A DNA stretch of 64,000 nt from Leguminivora glycinivorella (lineage: Eukaryota; Arthropoda; Insecta; Lepidoptera; Tortricidae). The notes beneath the pieces were generated by a model. The model made no database searches and was not told where the DNA came from. It was given only the letters and a program-made list of their open reading frames with translations. Both the position numbers and the translations under genes were made by a program. The stretch is from NCBI RefSeq assembly GCF_023078275.1, contig NC_062978.1:22281883-22345882 (forward strand), written 5' to 3'. Shown one piece after another: positions 30,800 through 42,278 of this stretch (positions are counted from its first letter, which is position 1; each line of letters begins with the position of its first letter).

Positions 30800-31139
30800 A
30801 AATCATAAATATAATCACAATACAATCTTGGCAGTTTTTCTGAAAGATAAAGATAAAATAAGTATTATGCAGTTTTCGTCCGGTGGCTACAAATTAAAAT
30901 GCAAATCAACAACCCTTCATTCGAAATATTTCAAAGATGAGATTTGTAACAGGCTCCGCCCGTCATTTGTTTTTATTTTAGTTATTACATACAATCGAAA
31001 ACATAAATTAGGATTTATCAATGTGTCTAACTAACGTAACTTTGGATAAACTGCGTCAAATTGCCAAATTGCGACAGGTTCCGTTGATGAAGTGGCCTGG
31101 CAATTTTGAATTATCTGATCTGTTTCTAGGTACAACGTC

Positions 31140-31215
31140 TAGGCGTTCATGGTTTAACCACAATACCTATGATAGCAAAAGACGACGGTTCGAATCCGGC
31201 CTTCACCGCTATTAT
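31140..31215 (+). other. tRNA-like B-box remnant
   Basis: GGTTTAACCACAATACC followed by GACGACGGTTCGAATCCGGC gives a perfect GGTTCGAATCC B box with a near T-stem. The rest of a cloverleaf is not convincing; probably a tRNA-derived repeat. Confidence 0.4.
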
Positions 31216-31664
31216 ATGACATTTATTTCAGATTGTCATGACCGTAAATTGAAAAACAAGAAAATTTTATTACAGCTAGATAGGTAGAATACTCTTTTAT
31301 GGCACACCTCAGCAAAATAGACAAAACTATTTGATTGTAAATAGAGGCAGACAACATGCGCTAAAGAGCGATCTTTTTCAAACAACCTTTGGGTGTAATG
31401 CACATCTGATCGTAGTTTAAAAGTTTGTCTTATTAAACGTTTGTATGAAATACACATAGCCATGACACATATATAGTCGTCATCAGCTGCAAGTCTCATC
31501 AGAGGCCAAGGTTATGTAACCGTGCGCCGTATCTCCTGCATCTTCACGTACACTCAGTTATGAGAACATAATACATATCTTGTAGGACCTATTTGTATGT
31601 CATATTGTTCAAGTAAAGGTTAGTTTGGACTTTTGAATACAAATAAAAATAAAATAAGTATATT

Positions 31665-31988
31665 ATAGGACATTCTTACACAGATCGACTGAGTCCCACG
31701 GTAAGAAGGCTTGTGTTGCGGGTTGAGTACCCGGTAAACGTGTAACGATAAATATTATATATAAATAAATATACATAGAAAACATCCATGACTCAGGAAC
31801 AAATATCTGTGCTCATCACACAAATAAATAGTGACCCTGCCTGCTAAGCCGCGGTCCCGGGTTCGAATCCCGGTGAGGTCATTTGATTGTGTGATGAGCA
31901 ATGTCCTATAATTTTTATTTATTAATTTATTAAATGCTCTTACCGGGATTCGAAACCAGAACCGCGGCGTAGCAGGCACGATAACTAA
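31665..31988. mobile_element. Cluster of three tRNA-derived SINE pieces in alternating orientation
   Basis: A reverse SINE body (31665-31830: TAGGACATTCTTACACAGAT ... GTGCTCATCACACAAATAAA) meets a forward piece (31832-31920: AGTGACCCTGCCTGCTAAGC, perfect B box GGGTTCGAATCCC, then GTGTGATGAGCAATGTCCTA), followed by a reverse head (31935-31985: CTTACCGGGATTCGAAACC). The forward piece lacks most of the SINE body, joining head to tail. The heads descend from a tRNA by their A/B boxes. Confidence 0.75.
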
Positions 31989-32074
31989 GATCCGAAATAA
32001 GATTTTAATTAGAATACTTTTTAATATAATAGTGACAGCGGATATGCAAGAGAACAATATGTCAATATCATACC

Positions 32075-32168
32075 TTAGGATGCCGAAGACCGAGCGATGT
32101 GGAGAAGACTGAGCAGGAAAGCGGACCCTGCGATAGATCGGGAAAACGCTAGGTTGGAGAAGAAAACT
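32075..32168 (+). pseudogene. LINE protein C-terminal scrap
   Basis: A frame reads DAEDRAMWRRLSRKADPAID then RENARLEKK. The (Q/A)DR..WR.L...A pattern is the extreme C-terminus of many RTE/jockey-type proteins; compare AAQDRDRWRSLVSEAK at the end of the intact RTE at 6365-9490. Only about 30 codons are recognisable. Confidence 0.5.
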
Positions 32169-32390
32169 CAAAAACCAAAATATTTGCTGAATTCATTTGA
32201 TTTGTTTCCAATGTTGCGTAAGGATAACTATTACCTACGAGTACCTACTTAAAGGTAAAGTAATGAATATTAAAAATAATACGCAAATTGTGTGTAGAAT
32301 TATACATATTTATATATACTTTACTTGCCTTTATAGAAACATTAAAAGGCCATAAATCTACTGTAAAACGTCGTACAATTAACAATCATC

Positions 32391-32724
32391 ATCCTCCTTG
32401 CGTTATCCCGGCATTTTGCCACAGCTCATGGGAGCCTGGGGTCCGTTTTGACAACTAATCCCAAGATTTTGGCGTAGGCACTAATTTTTACGAAAGTGAC
32501 TGCCATCTGACCTTCCAACCCGAAGGAACAACCCGAAAACTAGACCTTATTGGAATTAGTCCGGTTTCCTCACGATGTTTTCCTTTACCGAAAAGCGACC
32601 GGCAAATATCAAATGACATTTCACACATTAATTCCGAAAAACTCATTGGTGCGAGCCGGGGTTCGAACCCGCGACCTCCGGAACGAAAGTCGCACGTACT
32701 TACCGCTAGGCTACCAGCGCTTTT
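32391..32724 (-). mobile_element. tRNA-derived SINE
   Basis: On the minus strand it opens AGCGCTGGTAGCCTAGCGGT (A-box-like) and carries GGTCGCGGGTTCGAACCCCG (B box), then a roughly 250-bp body with CCTTCGGGTTGGAAGGTCAG and CTCCCATGAGCTGTGGC. It ends near AACGCAAGGAGGATGATGAT. The 82-codon minus and 64-codon plus frames over it are by-products. Confidence 0.85.
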
Positions 32725-33790
32725 TTTGTCGTACAATTAGTTAACAATACACGTGCTAATAGTTAATTGAATTAATTCGGAACTCGTGCCTATTTAAAAC
32801 ACTTCCTTCTGTCTCGTTTTAATTAATCGTTATTCGTTATCGTTACCCCACCTTTCGCACGTGTATCGTATCCTTGTATTTTCTATTGTAAGTGACTATA
32901 CCTGTACGGCCACGATAACCAGTAATAGCTACTAATTATCTGCCAAGTGCCTAGTTCATAATAGAACAGTAATAGTCAAACTTGCAGCAAAATGTTCAGA
33001 TAATCATAATTACCTATTATGTTGCACTTTGTGTTATCAGTACAAATCAAATAACTATACGGACAGCCAGGGGCCATACTCGACATGCTTTAATAGCAAA
33101 TTCTTAACAATTAACTTTATACCTACTATCGCAGTTATGTGCGAGTAGGTACCTGCCTAAAATAAGTACCTACAGATAATTATATAATATGTAATTATAT
33201 GTACTTATTTTACCTGCATATTTAATGCCGCCAGCATTCATTCGCCCCGATTCGAAATTTAAGATAATGTTAAGATAGGTACGTCAAATATGAGCTCCAA
33301 ATACGATTTGGATCGGATACGTCAAAAGTGATGCGTTTGAAGAAACTTCATTTTGGCACAGTTATTATTCAAAACATAATATGTTAAAAATGTTAAATAT
33401 GATATTATCGTATTTAACATTTTTAACATTTTAATCTAGAGTTACCTATGTTAACATGCCGATGGACACCAAATTACTCCTTCAGTAAGTATGGTCTGCA
33501 CTATTATATTTTCTAGAATTTTGTCAACACTTTATAAAAGGAATAAAATACCTATATCACCCCTAGAGGTACTATTACCGTATCGAATGAACCGCGATAT
33601 CACCGGACACCGGACTACCTGACTCGTAACATGAGTAACATGACACGGCCTCATCCTTACATGAGAAACGCTCAAAATGACATGTGGTTATTTTGGAGGT
33701 ATTTTAGCCATAAAATAGGTAGGTACTTACCTTAATCTAACGGGTATAACCCAACGAATATGTCGACATAAGTAATTTAAACAATGCTTC
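32725..33790. other. AT-rich, no gene recognised
   Basis: A short inverted pair (ATGTTAAAAATGTTAAATA and TATTTAACATTTTTAACAT) lies at about 33380-33428. Otherwise nothing is recognised. Confidence 0.45.
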
Positions 33791-33794
33791 TAAG

Positions 33795-33965
33795 GCACCA
33801 TCCTCACTTAGGCGTCGCGTGTCTCGCGGCGCGCAACGGACGTCTCCGCCACGCCGCCTGAATGTAATTCAAAAAACGTCTCCTCAGTACATTTTGTATA
33901 GGAAGGACGTAAGACGCGCCCAGGCGGCGCCGGCGTGGCGGCGGCGACCGTTGCGCGCCGCACAC
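33795..33965. mobile_element. GC-rich foldback near candidate promoter
   Basis: GGCGCGCAACGGACGTCTCC GCC pairs imperfectly with GGCGGCGACCGTTGCGCGCC; the middle is AT-rich (AATTCAAAAAACGTCTCC). CACGCCGCCTG and CAGGCGGCGCC extend the arms. It lies about 90 bp upstream of the putative TSS at 34052, so it could either be a MITE or contribute to a promoter-region GC peak. Confidence 0.6.
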
Positions 33966-34051
33966 AGAACTAAATCAAGATAGAAGGAAAAAGTGTATCT
34001 ACTTCGCGTGCGGAAAAGTTAAATAGCGAGCAACATTGTTCGCCGCGCAAG

Positions 34052-34056
34052 TCAGT
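34052..34056 (+). promoter_or_regulatory. Possible arthropod initiator TCAGT
   Basis: TCAGT in GCGCAAGTCAGTCTGCTCCC, 52 nt upstream of the ATG at 34104. No TATA box at -30 and no clear DPE. A transcription start here would give a leader of about 50 nt. Confidence 0.35.
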
Positions 34057-34103
34057 CTGCTCCCGACCGCTGCCCGCGAGTGACATACAGTGAAAAATAC
34101 AAA

Positions 34104-34183
34104 ATGGGTCGGTATTCGATAATTAACTGTTCAAACACCACCAATAAAAGCAAGAGTGTTAAACAAAGTGTTTTCTATCATCG
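34104..34183 (+). CDS. Candidate first coding exon, THAP zinc-finger-like
   Basis: ATG in good insect context (ATACAAAATGGG) opens MGRYSIINCSNTTNKSKSVK and continues QSVFYH plus two bases of Arg, ending CATCG|GTAAGT, a strong donor at 34184. THAP domains begin C-x(2-4)-C, then a Ser/Asn/Lys-rich loop and an S-F-x-(R/K)-F-P motif; INCSNTTNKSK...SVFYHR fits that layout and length. From memory, human THAP1 exon 1 also ends at the equivalent residue in phase 2. THAP proteins are DNA-binding factors or P-element-type transposases. The first zinc Cys is Tyr here (TAT for TGT). The next exon was not found in the window. Short, so the family call is tentative. Confidence 0.5.
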
Positions 34184-34294
34184 GTAAGTACCATTTGTCC
34201 TAAAATATTTTTTATTAAATTTATTAATGTATAGTTATTTGAAATACAATGTCAAAAAAAAAAAGCCTTAACTAAAAATAATTACAAACGGTAA

Positions 34295-35697
34295 TTAGTC
34301 AATACCGCTCCGCACCGCCTCCGGTGCAAAAGTGCCCATAATGCTTGCGGCATTACCCCGTTGGATCGCTATGGCCAGCCTTTGCACCAGAAACGATTCG
34401 GAGCGCGGGTCTTCTCCCTTTAACCTAAGTCGACGGCCCACGTCACGCACAAAATGCTTCGCGTCCGCGCCCCAGCAGCCCGCCGTCTCCACCGCAAAAG
34501 GAACAAAAATGTACCCCGGGCCCAAGGGCGCATATTTCTGCCGCTTTGACGCCGCCTGGAATTCCGCCGCAGCCCCAGCGCTGCGGGTTGTGCGCCCAAT
34601 GTGAGAAGCGGCGAAGGTGTTGACACACGTAGCGTCCCACACCAAACACCGCCCCCTCTCCCATGGGATCAAGGTCAGGCCATCGGGGCGTTTGCCATCC
34701 GTGCGGCTAAGACCCGGCGGCTCAAGGATGGACGGCACACCAGCCGACTTTAGTGCCCTCTGGACGATGTCGTTGAGAGCATGGTGACGCGGATGCCTGC
34801 CCGTACAACGACGGCAACTCAAAGCATGATGTCCGCTAGCCTCCACCATGGAACCGCAAATGCATAAATGTGGTTGACATACATCGCAGCCCAAGCGGAG
34901 AGCAACGGACACCCGCAAAGAGTCACCGTCGAGCAAGGTACCTAATTGAGGCGAGGGTAGCGCGTGTAACCATGCCCCTGACTCTGGCTCTGATACAGCC
35001 AAAAGCCTAGCCCGGTCAACACCCACAGAACCATCGACAAGACCGCCAAGCACAGCCCTGCAGCCCACATCATCCCACGCCCGTTGCACTTTGGGATTTT
35101 CTGGCACGGTGGCACCAGGATTTAGGGCCAGCCATTCCCTTAACGCGTCAGCCGCATACGGCACGGTTGCCTCGCTACCATCCAGTGATAAAATGCTAGC
35201 AACGAGGCCCCCACCCCATGGGCTGACGCCAGGAACGCCGGCAGACTTATATTCTGCAGACACCGAACCCCAATACCCCCGTGGCGGACCGGCAAAGCGG
35301 CTTGAGTCCACTGGCTCTCGTCTAGGGAGATATTGACGATTGACTCTACCGTGGACTTGATGGCGGCGTCAAAGTTGCGGATCTCGTCGGGAAATGTCCA
35401 AACTGGAGCTGTACGCAGTAAATATGTGATCTTCGGAGCGGCGAAGCACTTCTGCAAAAGAACCAGAGCCACGTGTGGATTCAAGCACCTCAAGCGCTCG
35501 CCGGCGAGCAGAAGGAGATCCCTACGAGTTTTAAGCGCCTGAGGGACCCCAGATGGAAATATGGGTGCACCCAACAGGGACAAAGAATCAAGGTCAAGCT
35601 CTCGGAGACCAGGAAGCAAGGAAGAGAAAGAAGAAAAAAGACTGGAAGACTGTGGTCCACAACCAAAGAACTCACACTTGGACGCATTCACCTCCAA
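34295..35697 (-). pseudogene. 5'-truncated GC-rich LINE with RPD...D endonuclease-like C-terminus
   Basis: Two overlapping minus-strand frames form one broken C-terminal protein: 35140-35697 (VNASKCEFFGCG, the end of an RT, through VRHGGIGVRCLQNISLPAFL) and 34295-35311 from about LVASILSLDGSEA onward. The frame changes at a G-run near 35207. The second part has a CCHC/CCHH-like knuckle (CDVCQPHLCICG...GHHALSC) followed by GKRPDGLTLIPWERG and LVWDAT. An RPD...D arrangement after a zinc knuckle recalls the restriction-like endonuclease of R2/NeSL-type LINEs, although I cannot fix the clade. GC content is well above the flanks. It lies downstream of the THAP-like exon, antisense, in what would be its intron. 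Confidence 0.75.
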
Positions 35698-37060
35698 TTA
35701 AATAAAAAACACGATTTTCCTATTTTTATCATCAAAACATTAGCTGACGTACGGTCGTCAAACCATTCGTCAAACTAGTTTTCCATTGCGGCTTTAATTT
35801 GACGAGTCCGACTTGGCGTGCGTTTAAAACAAGCGATATAAAAATAGGCTATTCAAACTGTCGAGACAAAGTGAAGGTAGATTTGTTATTTTGTCCGTCG
35901 AACTCACGTCGAACTTAAGAATAGTGGTGCACCACGGAACTATATCGTCATGTATGCTGCGATTTCCTTATTCGATTTTAATCGATTTTGCGAAGCAGTG
36001 GAAATTATAATTATGTTTTTATATTGTTATGAAACTATACATATAAAGTACGAGTGAAAAGTAAATTTAACTTTAAAATAGGTTACAGTTACGGTATTAA
36101 CGTTGAATTTGTGGTCGGCAGAAAAACAAATACAAAGTTACAAACATAATACGCTCTATATTTATTATGAATAAAAATAACTCTAAAAATGTGTTAATGG
36201 TTAATTATATTTATAATATATTACTAAAAGTTGTAACAAATAACATGAGGATAATGAAGTGAGTACATGGTCGATTTTCTTAAAAATATTACGAAATATT
36301 AACTAGTATTAATACCTACCTACTAAAATCTTTGTTCCTGGCCTTAGGCAAATTATATACCTACTAGTGAATTGTTTGTCATCACACGAATACAGGTATA
36401 TACTTACTTCATTTCACAACGAAGATGAACATCCGATATTTTTAACTTCGGCGGGCATCCCGCAAGCAACCTCCACAATCGATCGAATGGGTTACGCGGC
36501 GACAACGTTCCCATCACTAAAGTACACTCATGACGTCATAGGCTCGACACAAAACGTTACACGCTCGGTTTCGCTGTTAATCGCCGAGCATTTTCCTTCT
36601 ATCTTGATTTAGTTCTGTGGCGCCGCAAGACATGCGTCTTATGAGTGTGGATGGTAGCTAAGATGTCACAGGGGTATGGCATGAGACCCATCCATGTTAA
36701 AATGGTTATTTTTCTTAAAGGCGTTGTCGAATTGGGCTCTTATGAATCTTATGATATTTAAAATCATTATTCACGTTCGTGAATATTCTTCATATAAATT
36801 GGTTTAGCAACTAACACGATAGATGGCGTTGAACCAAGCGCAGCGAATTCTACATCGCGCTTACGAGATTATTTTCTTGCGTTAAAAGGATTGAAAACAA
36901 TTAGAGATTAATATACTTAATTATAATTATATTATTCCACTACTGTCATGTCTGTTAAAATACATGGGTATAGTAATAATGCCTATGCAAACTAAATAAA
37001 TTTGCTTATTTCCATATAATCTACACAGCAAATGCAAGCACAGGCTCAGTAGGTGGATAA
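35698..37060. other. AT-rich, no gene recognised
   Basis: An 81-codon frame at 36367-36612 has no motif or splice support. No continuation of the THAP-like exon was found. Confidence 0.4.
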
Positions 37061-37112
37061 AGGCCTAAGTCTAAATAATGCAGGTTTACATGCATTATTT
37101 AGACTTAGGCCT
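37061..37112. repeat. Perfect 22-bp inverted repeat with 8-nt loop
   Basis: AGGCCTAAGTCTAAATAATG (CA) and its exact complement flank GGTTTACA. Confidence 0.95.
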
Positions 37113-37300
37113 AGCATAGAGTAACTGTAATGAGAGCAAATCTCGTAATAAAGGCGGATTTACACGGCAAAACTATGTAACCGGATTGGTCTACGTCAGC
37201 CTACACTACTAATCCACATTACATTTTAATGAGTGGTAATACTAGTAACAGTTGGTAACCGGTATATATTTGTAGTTCGAAGAAATTCTGTATACCTACT

Positions 37301-37390
37301 TTTTTTTTCTTAGCCTATTTTGAGTGTCCCACTGCTGGGCAAAAGCCCTATCCCTGGCTCTCCATGACTCCTGATTCTCCGTTTCTTTCG
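37301..37390. repeat. Fragment of CCCACTGCTGGGCAAA repeat
   Basis: T-run, TTTGAGTGTCCCACTGCTGG, GCAAAAGCCCTATCCC, then CTCCATGACTCC. A short piece of a common lepidopteran repeat. Confidence 0.55.
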
Positions 37391-37522
37391 GCCAATTATT
37401 AAGCGAAATAGACACGTTCATAGTAGATTGTTTCATAAGGGAGTAAAATTATATCTTACGGCTACGGAATCTACAATTTTGCTCCCTTATCGAGTCCAAA
37501 ACGAAGCGAATCTCATTATTAA

Positions 37523-37588
37523 CGCAACTTTACACGTAATATCAATCAGTTATAAGCAGCAAGTTGCAACTTTACACGTAATATCAAT
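37523..37588. repeat. Direct repeat, 23 bp twice
   Basis: GCAACTTTACACGTAATATC (AAT) at 37523 and 37566, followed by a second short pair AAAATAGGTATTG at about 37589 and 37606. Confidence 0.85.
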
Positions 37589-37712
37589 AAAATAGGTATT
37601 GCACTAAAATAGGTATTGACGTCACTGTCTAGACTTCCAGGATCCGTAAATAAAGGGCAATAATAGCTATCTCTCCGTGCTTATAAAGTAATAATTGTAA
37701 TTTATTTTCGTA

Positions 37713-37781
37713 GAAATAAAACGATGGAAACGGATTAAATCCGATTATACGCGATTTAATCCGTTTCCATGGTTTTATTTC
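37713..37781. repeat. Near-perfect 29-bp inverted repeat
   Basis: GAAATAAAACGATGGAAACG...ATC and its complement differ at one base; spacer of 11 nt. Confidence 0.95.
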
Positions 37782-37902
37782 ATGAGTAACTATCGCGGTA
37801 ACCGAAGACAATCTTTATTTTCGTAGCTCAAGAGAAATTTTGTTTAACCAAATCAAATTATTTTGTTGAATACTAGCTTTCATTTATTTATTTAAACTTT
37901 AT

Positions 37903-38224
37903 TGCACCATAAATTAAATATAACAAGATCATACCATCCCCTACATTAAAATGCGACCGCCTAAGACCGCGCTTACACTCCACCACACATAGATGGCGCC
38001 ACAAAAAAAATGTCTTGTAGCTTTCGATTATACTTGTAGATGGCGTTAAGTGTCACTTTTGACATAGATTTACGGCTCGGAATTGACACTTAATGCCAAT
38101 CTACAAATAATCGGTGTTTTTTGTGGCGCCATCTATGTGTGGTGGAGTGTAAGCGCGTTCGTAGGCGGTCGCATTTTAATGTATGGGATGGTAATGATCT
38201 TGTTATATTTAATTTATGATTGCA
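37903..38224. mobile_element. Foldback MITE family A, copy 2, uninterrupted
   Basis: Arms start TGCACCATAAATTAAATATA and end in its complement; ACCATCCCCTACATTAAAAT and CGACCGCCTAAGACCGCGC on the left mirror the right end. It supplies the intact comparison for 1721-2352. Confidence 0.9.
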
Positions 38225-38278
38225 CAAAAATATCGCTATATGCACGACAGGTGCTGCCCTCTTAGTAGGCTTACTATT

Positions 38279-38662
38279 AAAGCTCAGCCACACTGTCTAG
38301 CGCGTTTTGAGAGAACAGCGTTAGCGGAGCGCAATGATGGCGGTACGCCGGACGGAGCAGATCCCGAGCGTTTTCAAAGCGAATCCGCGCGCGTTCTGCA
38401 CATGGTAACTTATAAGCCTAAGTATATTTTGCAACTGTAAACTTCTAATAAGTATTGAATGACACATAAGAAATCAAAACAACATTTTGGAATAAAACAA
38501 TTAGCTAAATCGTTAACATTTAATTGATATTCAGGCAAGTCCGCTTACAATGCGTGCTCATTATGTGTGACCGCGTCAGCGTATTCAGAGCGCTTTGAAA
38601 ACGCTCGCGATCTGCTCCGCTAACGCTACGCTTGCAAAACGCCCTAGTGTGGCCGAACCTTT
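38279..38662. mobile_element. GCTCGGCCACAC foldback family, subtype II, copy 1
   Basis: Ends AAAGCTCAGCCACACTG and GTGTGGCCGAACCTT; GC-rich GCGTTTT/AAAACGC arms enclose about 200 bp of AT-rich core (GAATGACACATAAGAAATCA, TTAGCTAAATCGTTAACATT) shared with 44764-45118. Confidence 0.85.
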
Positions 38663-38717
38663 AGGCTTTTCTGTGTTCAATGTTACGGAGTCTTAGTTCC
38701 AGCGGCCGACACTAGCT

Positions 38718-38949
38718 TAAAAGCTCGGCCACACATACGCGTTTTGATAGCGTAGGCGGAGCGGTAGCGGAGCGTCAGCGGAGTTCGGCGTTGCGCCCAG
38801 CGGACGCCGGCGGGAACTAAGGAGCGCGGATTGCAAGCGGAATGCGCGCGGATTGCTAGCGGAACGCCAGCGTTCCGCCGGCGCACCGCTATCATTGCGC
38901 TCCGCTAACGCTACGCTATCAAAACGCTTTATGTGTGGCGGAGACTTTA
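38718..38949. mobile_element. GCTCGGCCACAC foldback family, subtype I, copy 1
   Basis: AAAGCTCGGCCACACATACG CGTTTTGATAGCG on the left, CGCTATCAAAACGCTTTATG TGTGGCGGAGACTTT on the right. Interior is a series of AGCGGA/TCCGCT words and GCGCCCAGCGGACGCCGGCG. Opposing frames of about 70-90 codons are by-products. Confidence 0.9.
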
Positions 38950-39631
38950 ATGCTGGTGAAGCCCTTATAGGATTAAGTGTAGTCATGTAGTGTATATTAT
39001 GTGAAAATCTGCGCCTCTCCGTCCCGTTTGTTGCTACAGATATCCTCGAGGTTTAGACTGACTAAGTTAATTCTACAGCGTAATGCAAAGTCGTGGTAAT
39101 GGTCAGTCTGCGGCCGCGGTATCAGCGTATTTCTCGGCCGATAAGCTATTAGTAGGTCGCATACTTTCTACTTACGCCGTATCGGACAGTTACTCGTACT
39201 TCACGCGTCAATGGTACTGGAGAACGTTTTAATACATTCACTGTGGAAGAGACTGAGATGAATTGTTTTTGTAAACAATGTTTGATGCCAGTTCAATTCA
39301 AATTACGGTCAAAATATGTATACACTTGTATACAATAGCAAATCGCGGGCCCTGTGAAAGACCTACAGGTTGTTTAGTTACCTGGAATAATTTACGGGGT
39401 GAATTTTATTTAATCGTAGGTACGGCATGAATACCTAAACATATCACATACATATATTCAGAAGTAAGTATGTCACAAATTGGTGTCCAAGGTTCTCAGC
39501 CATTGAGCTGCGTCAGGTCAGGAGTGAGTATGAACTCATCAGTACTACCAGGGTAAGTTCTGCGAGGGCACTCCTGAATTATGTGAATACAGAAATCATG
39601 CAGTCCCTTAGTAAAATTTTCTCTGTGACGA
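38950..39631. other. No gene recognised
   Basis: Mixed composition; no ORF. Confidence 0.4.
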
Positions 39632-39969
39632 GTTAACGGAATTCAATAAATACAATTAATTTCTCTAAGAAACTAGCGACTCAACTTACGGTTATCGAGT
39701 TATTAAAAAATAAAAATACTGAACACGTGTGTGACAGCCTTTACCACTCCCAATGTTATTTGTTTTGACATGACATGTGCCAACAATCACTTGACACTAA
39801 CTTGAATATTATTCTTAAGGGTCTCTCACACTAATTATATCATTTATTATGCATGAAAACGATGATATTTTTTTTTGCGAATTTAACTAAAAGCGATATA
39901 CAGGGTGGTTCCTGATAACGAACCTAACGACATGTCGAATTTAACGGAAACCAAAAAAACACGGTGTAT
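39632..39969. mobile_element. Mariner-like MITE (TACACCGTGTTTT family), copy 2
   Basis: Right end AACACGGTGTA is intact. On the left, GTTAACGGAATTCAA is the reverse complement of the expected TTGAATTCCGTTAAC, so the terminal piece is inverted or replaced. Confidence 0.8.
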
Positions 39970-42278
39970 ATTCACCCCATATGTAGTTGGTTAAATAACC
40001 ATCCTGTAAATAGGTACATAATTAGAATCTTTTGCGTCAATGTATCTTTGCTCAAGAACTACAAACGCTCTAAAATGGCGCACTTACAGCTCCCACAGCA
40101 AACAAACGTGATATCAGGCAGATTAAACGATTAAGGATTAAGCTATTTAAATTTACATACAATCGGACAGGAAACAATACATTATTAAGAATTTGACTTT
40201 ATTTATCGCAGTATTATGGAAATGTACGGTATCTTGACAGATAAAGACGGACAAGTAATTAAGACAGTTGAAATCTTTAACGTAGTACAAATAATTCCTC
40301 TTTTTAGGCACACCTCGGACACTAGCAATCAAATATATGAAAGAGGCGCGTTCCTAGCACACAGTCTAAGCTCGTTTAGGTGAACGCATACTATGCTTGT
40401 ATGAGTGAAATATGACAGGTCGACTGTTCGTGTTTTAGACAGACGGTAACTGTGAGGTAACCGAGAGGGGGTGGCGGCACTTTCAGCGGGGAGCGGGAGT
40501 GGCCATACTGTACAATAGTACTCTTTATTGTACTGTGCTGGAGGCAAACGTATATCTTTAGGCTTTTGTTTATTTATTTTTAAGTATGTAAAGTGACTGA
40601 TATGTCGTGATTTTACTTCATACAGGATGTAACATTAATGCTGGTGATCCTTTGAGTAATTATGTTAACTAGAGACGGCACCTCATCTTGATTTTGTGTA
40701 ACAACACTTAGAGCCGATCGGCACAAACGCGCTTAGTCTGTGCCGAACGGCTGTGGTAGATTGACGTATCGCAATGAAAAATATTTCGTCTAAATAATGC
40801 CGTCATGTGTAGTTAGGTACTGTACAAACTGCTCAGAAAAATCTAACAAAAGCCAAGGAGTGACTTTTCATACGTAGGTTTACTGCAATTTTGTTTAAAC
40901 ACGCTTACTTTTTAAAAAATGTATCAATATAAACTTATGGCGAAGCGCCATGTTGCGGCGGCCATGTTTCGTTGAAACCAAAGAGTAAAAAATGCAACAA
41001 AAGCAGACGTGACAATATCGCAAGTTAGTTCAAGTTTCCTATCATACATTAAATTATATATATTTAGCGACGCAAAAAGGTTATTTAATTATTATTGTCA
41101 GAATTGCACAGTTTTCCGACATGTCGGTCTATAACAGATTCTCAATACGCGTGTCGAATTTCATGTGAGTATGTAAATGTAAGTGCAGTACCTAACCTAT
41201 CTGAATGAATTTGGGTAGGTAGACGGTCAAGCAAATTATGAGAGTATAAAAACGCGCGAAATTCAAATTTTCTATGGGACGATAAACCCGCGCCCATACA
41301 TACATGGATGTAGATAAAGTTATGTATGCGACTACACATAATTAGGCGTTAAAACACTCATGTTATCTTATTAACACAACAAAAACAACACTCATGTTTT
41401 AATGCCTACCATTATGCAAATGTCACATAAATAACTAATATCCAGTTGCGGCTACGTGTACACATGTACGCTCAGTCCGTATGCAGCTTTATATGTAGGC
41501 ATTTAAAAAAATTGGGACTCACAGACTTGTTAAAAAAAAGTTAAAGCATGAAATTTCAATAAAAACATAGTTTTTGTTTTAATTATGTAAATTATACTAA
41601 GCTATAATCTAAATTCAGAACGTGAAAAAAGTTTTGTTTTAAATACAGATTTCAAGCTTGATTGTCGTTACAAAACTAACAGCGATTTATGTTTTTTGTT
41701 AACAACTCACGCTAATTGAGAGTCATAATTGTCATAAATTAAAAAAATGCCCATGTAAACCCATGTCACTTCTATACTACGACTTCTAATCTATGCACTC
41801 TATGCAGGGCTCATCATTGCGACCGACAGGTCGTAAGCGCCGAGTAAAATCGTAGCGCTTGCGACGTTACGGAAGCAGGCCATTGGTTCACACCCCGCCC
41901 CCTCGCCCCGCCTTCAGCTTACAGGCTGTGACACGTTCGTTGTTTGCTATAGCTCCTCTATACGAAGTAATACTTACTCAATGTGGTGATCCATTTAAGA
42001 GCATAACCGCCAACCGGTATCGAATAGCGGTTACGAATACCACTTCCTTTTTTTTAAATAAACACCATGAAAATTAAAGGTACTATAGAAGGTAATGTAC
42101 AAGCCGTAGGATTTATCTTCGGCAATTATGTTACATAGTGTATATTCTACCCGATGAGCTCGGAATCAAAAACTTCAGAAAATGTCGCATGTGCTAAAAA
42201 GCAGGCAATGATATAATGTAAGTAGGTACCTACTAAATTTTAACCCCCAAATGCGTAAACCTTTACTAAACTTATCAA
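39970..42278. other. 2.3 kb without recognised genes
   Basis: Short frames at 40329-40547, 41142-41339 and 41859-42077 have no motifs. A GC patch at 41810-41900 (CGACAGGTCGTAAGCGCC) shows no repeat structure I recognise. Confidence 0.4.

Noticed and set aside
32488..32744. 82-codon minus and 64-codon plus frames
   Set aside because: Both lie within the tRNA-derived SINE at 32391-32724.
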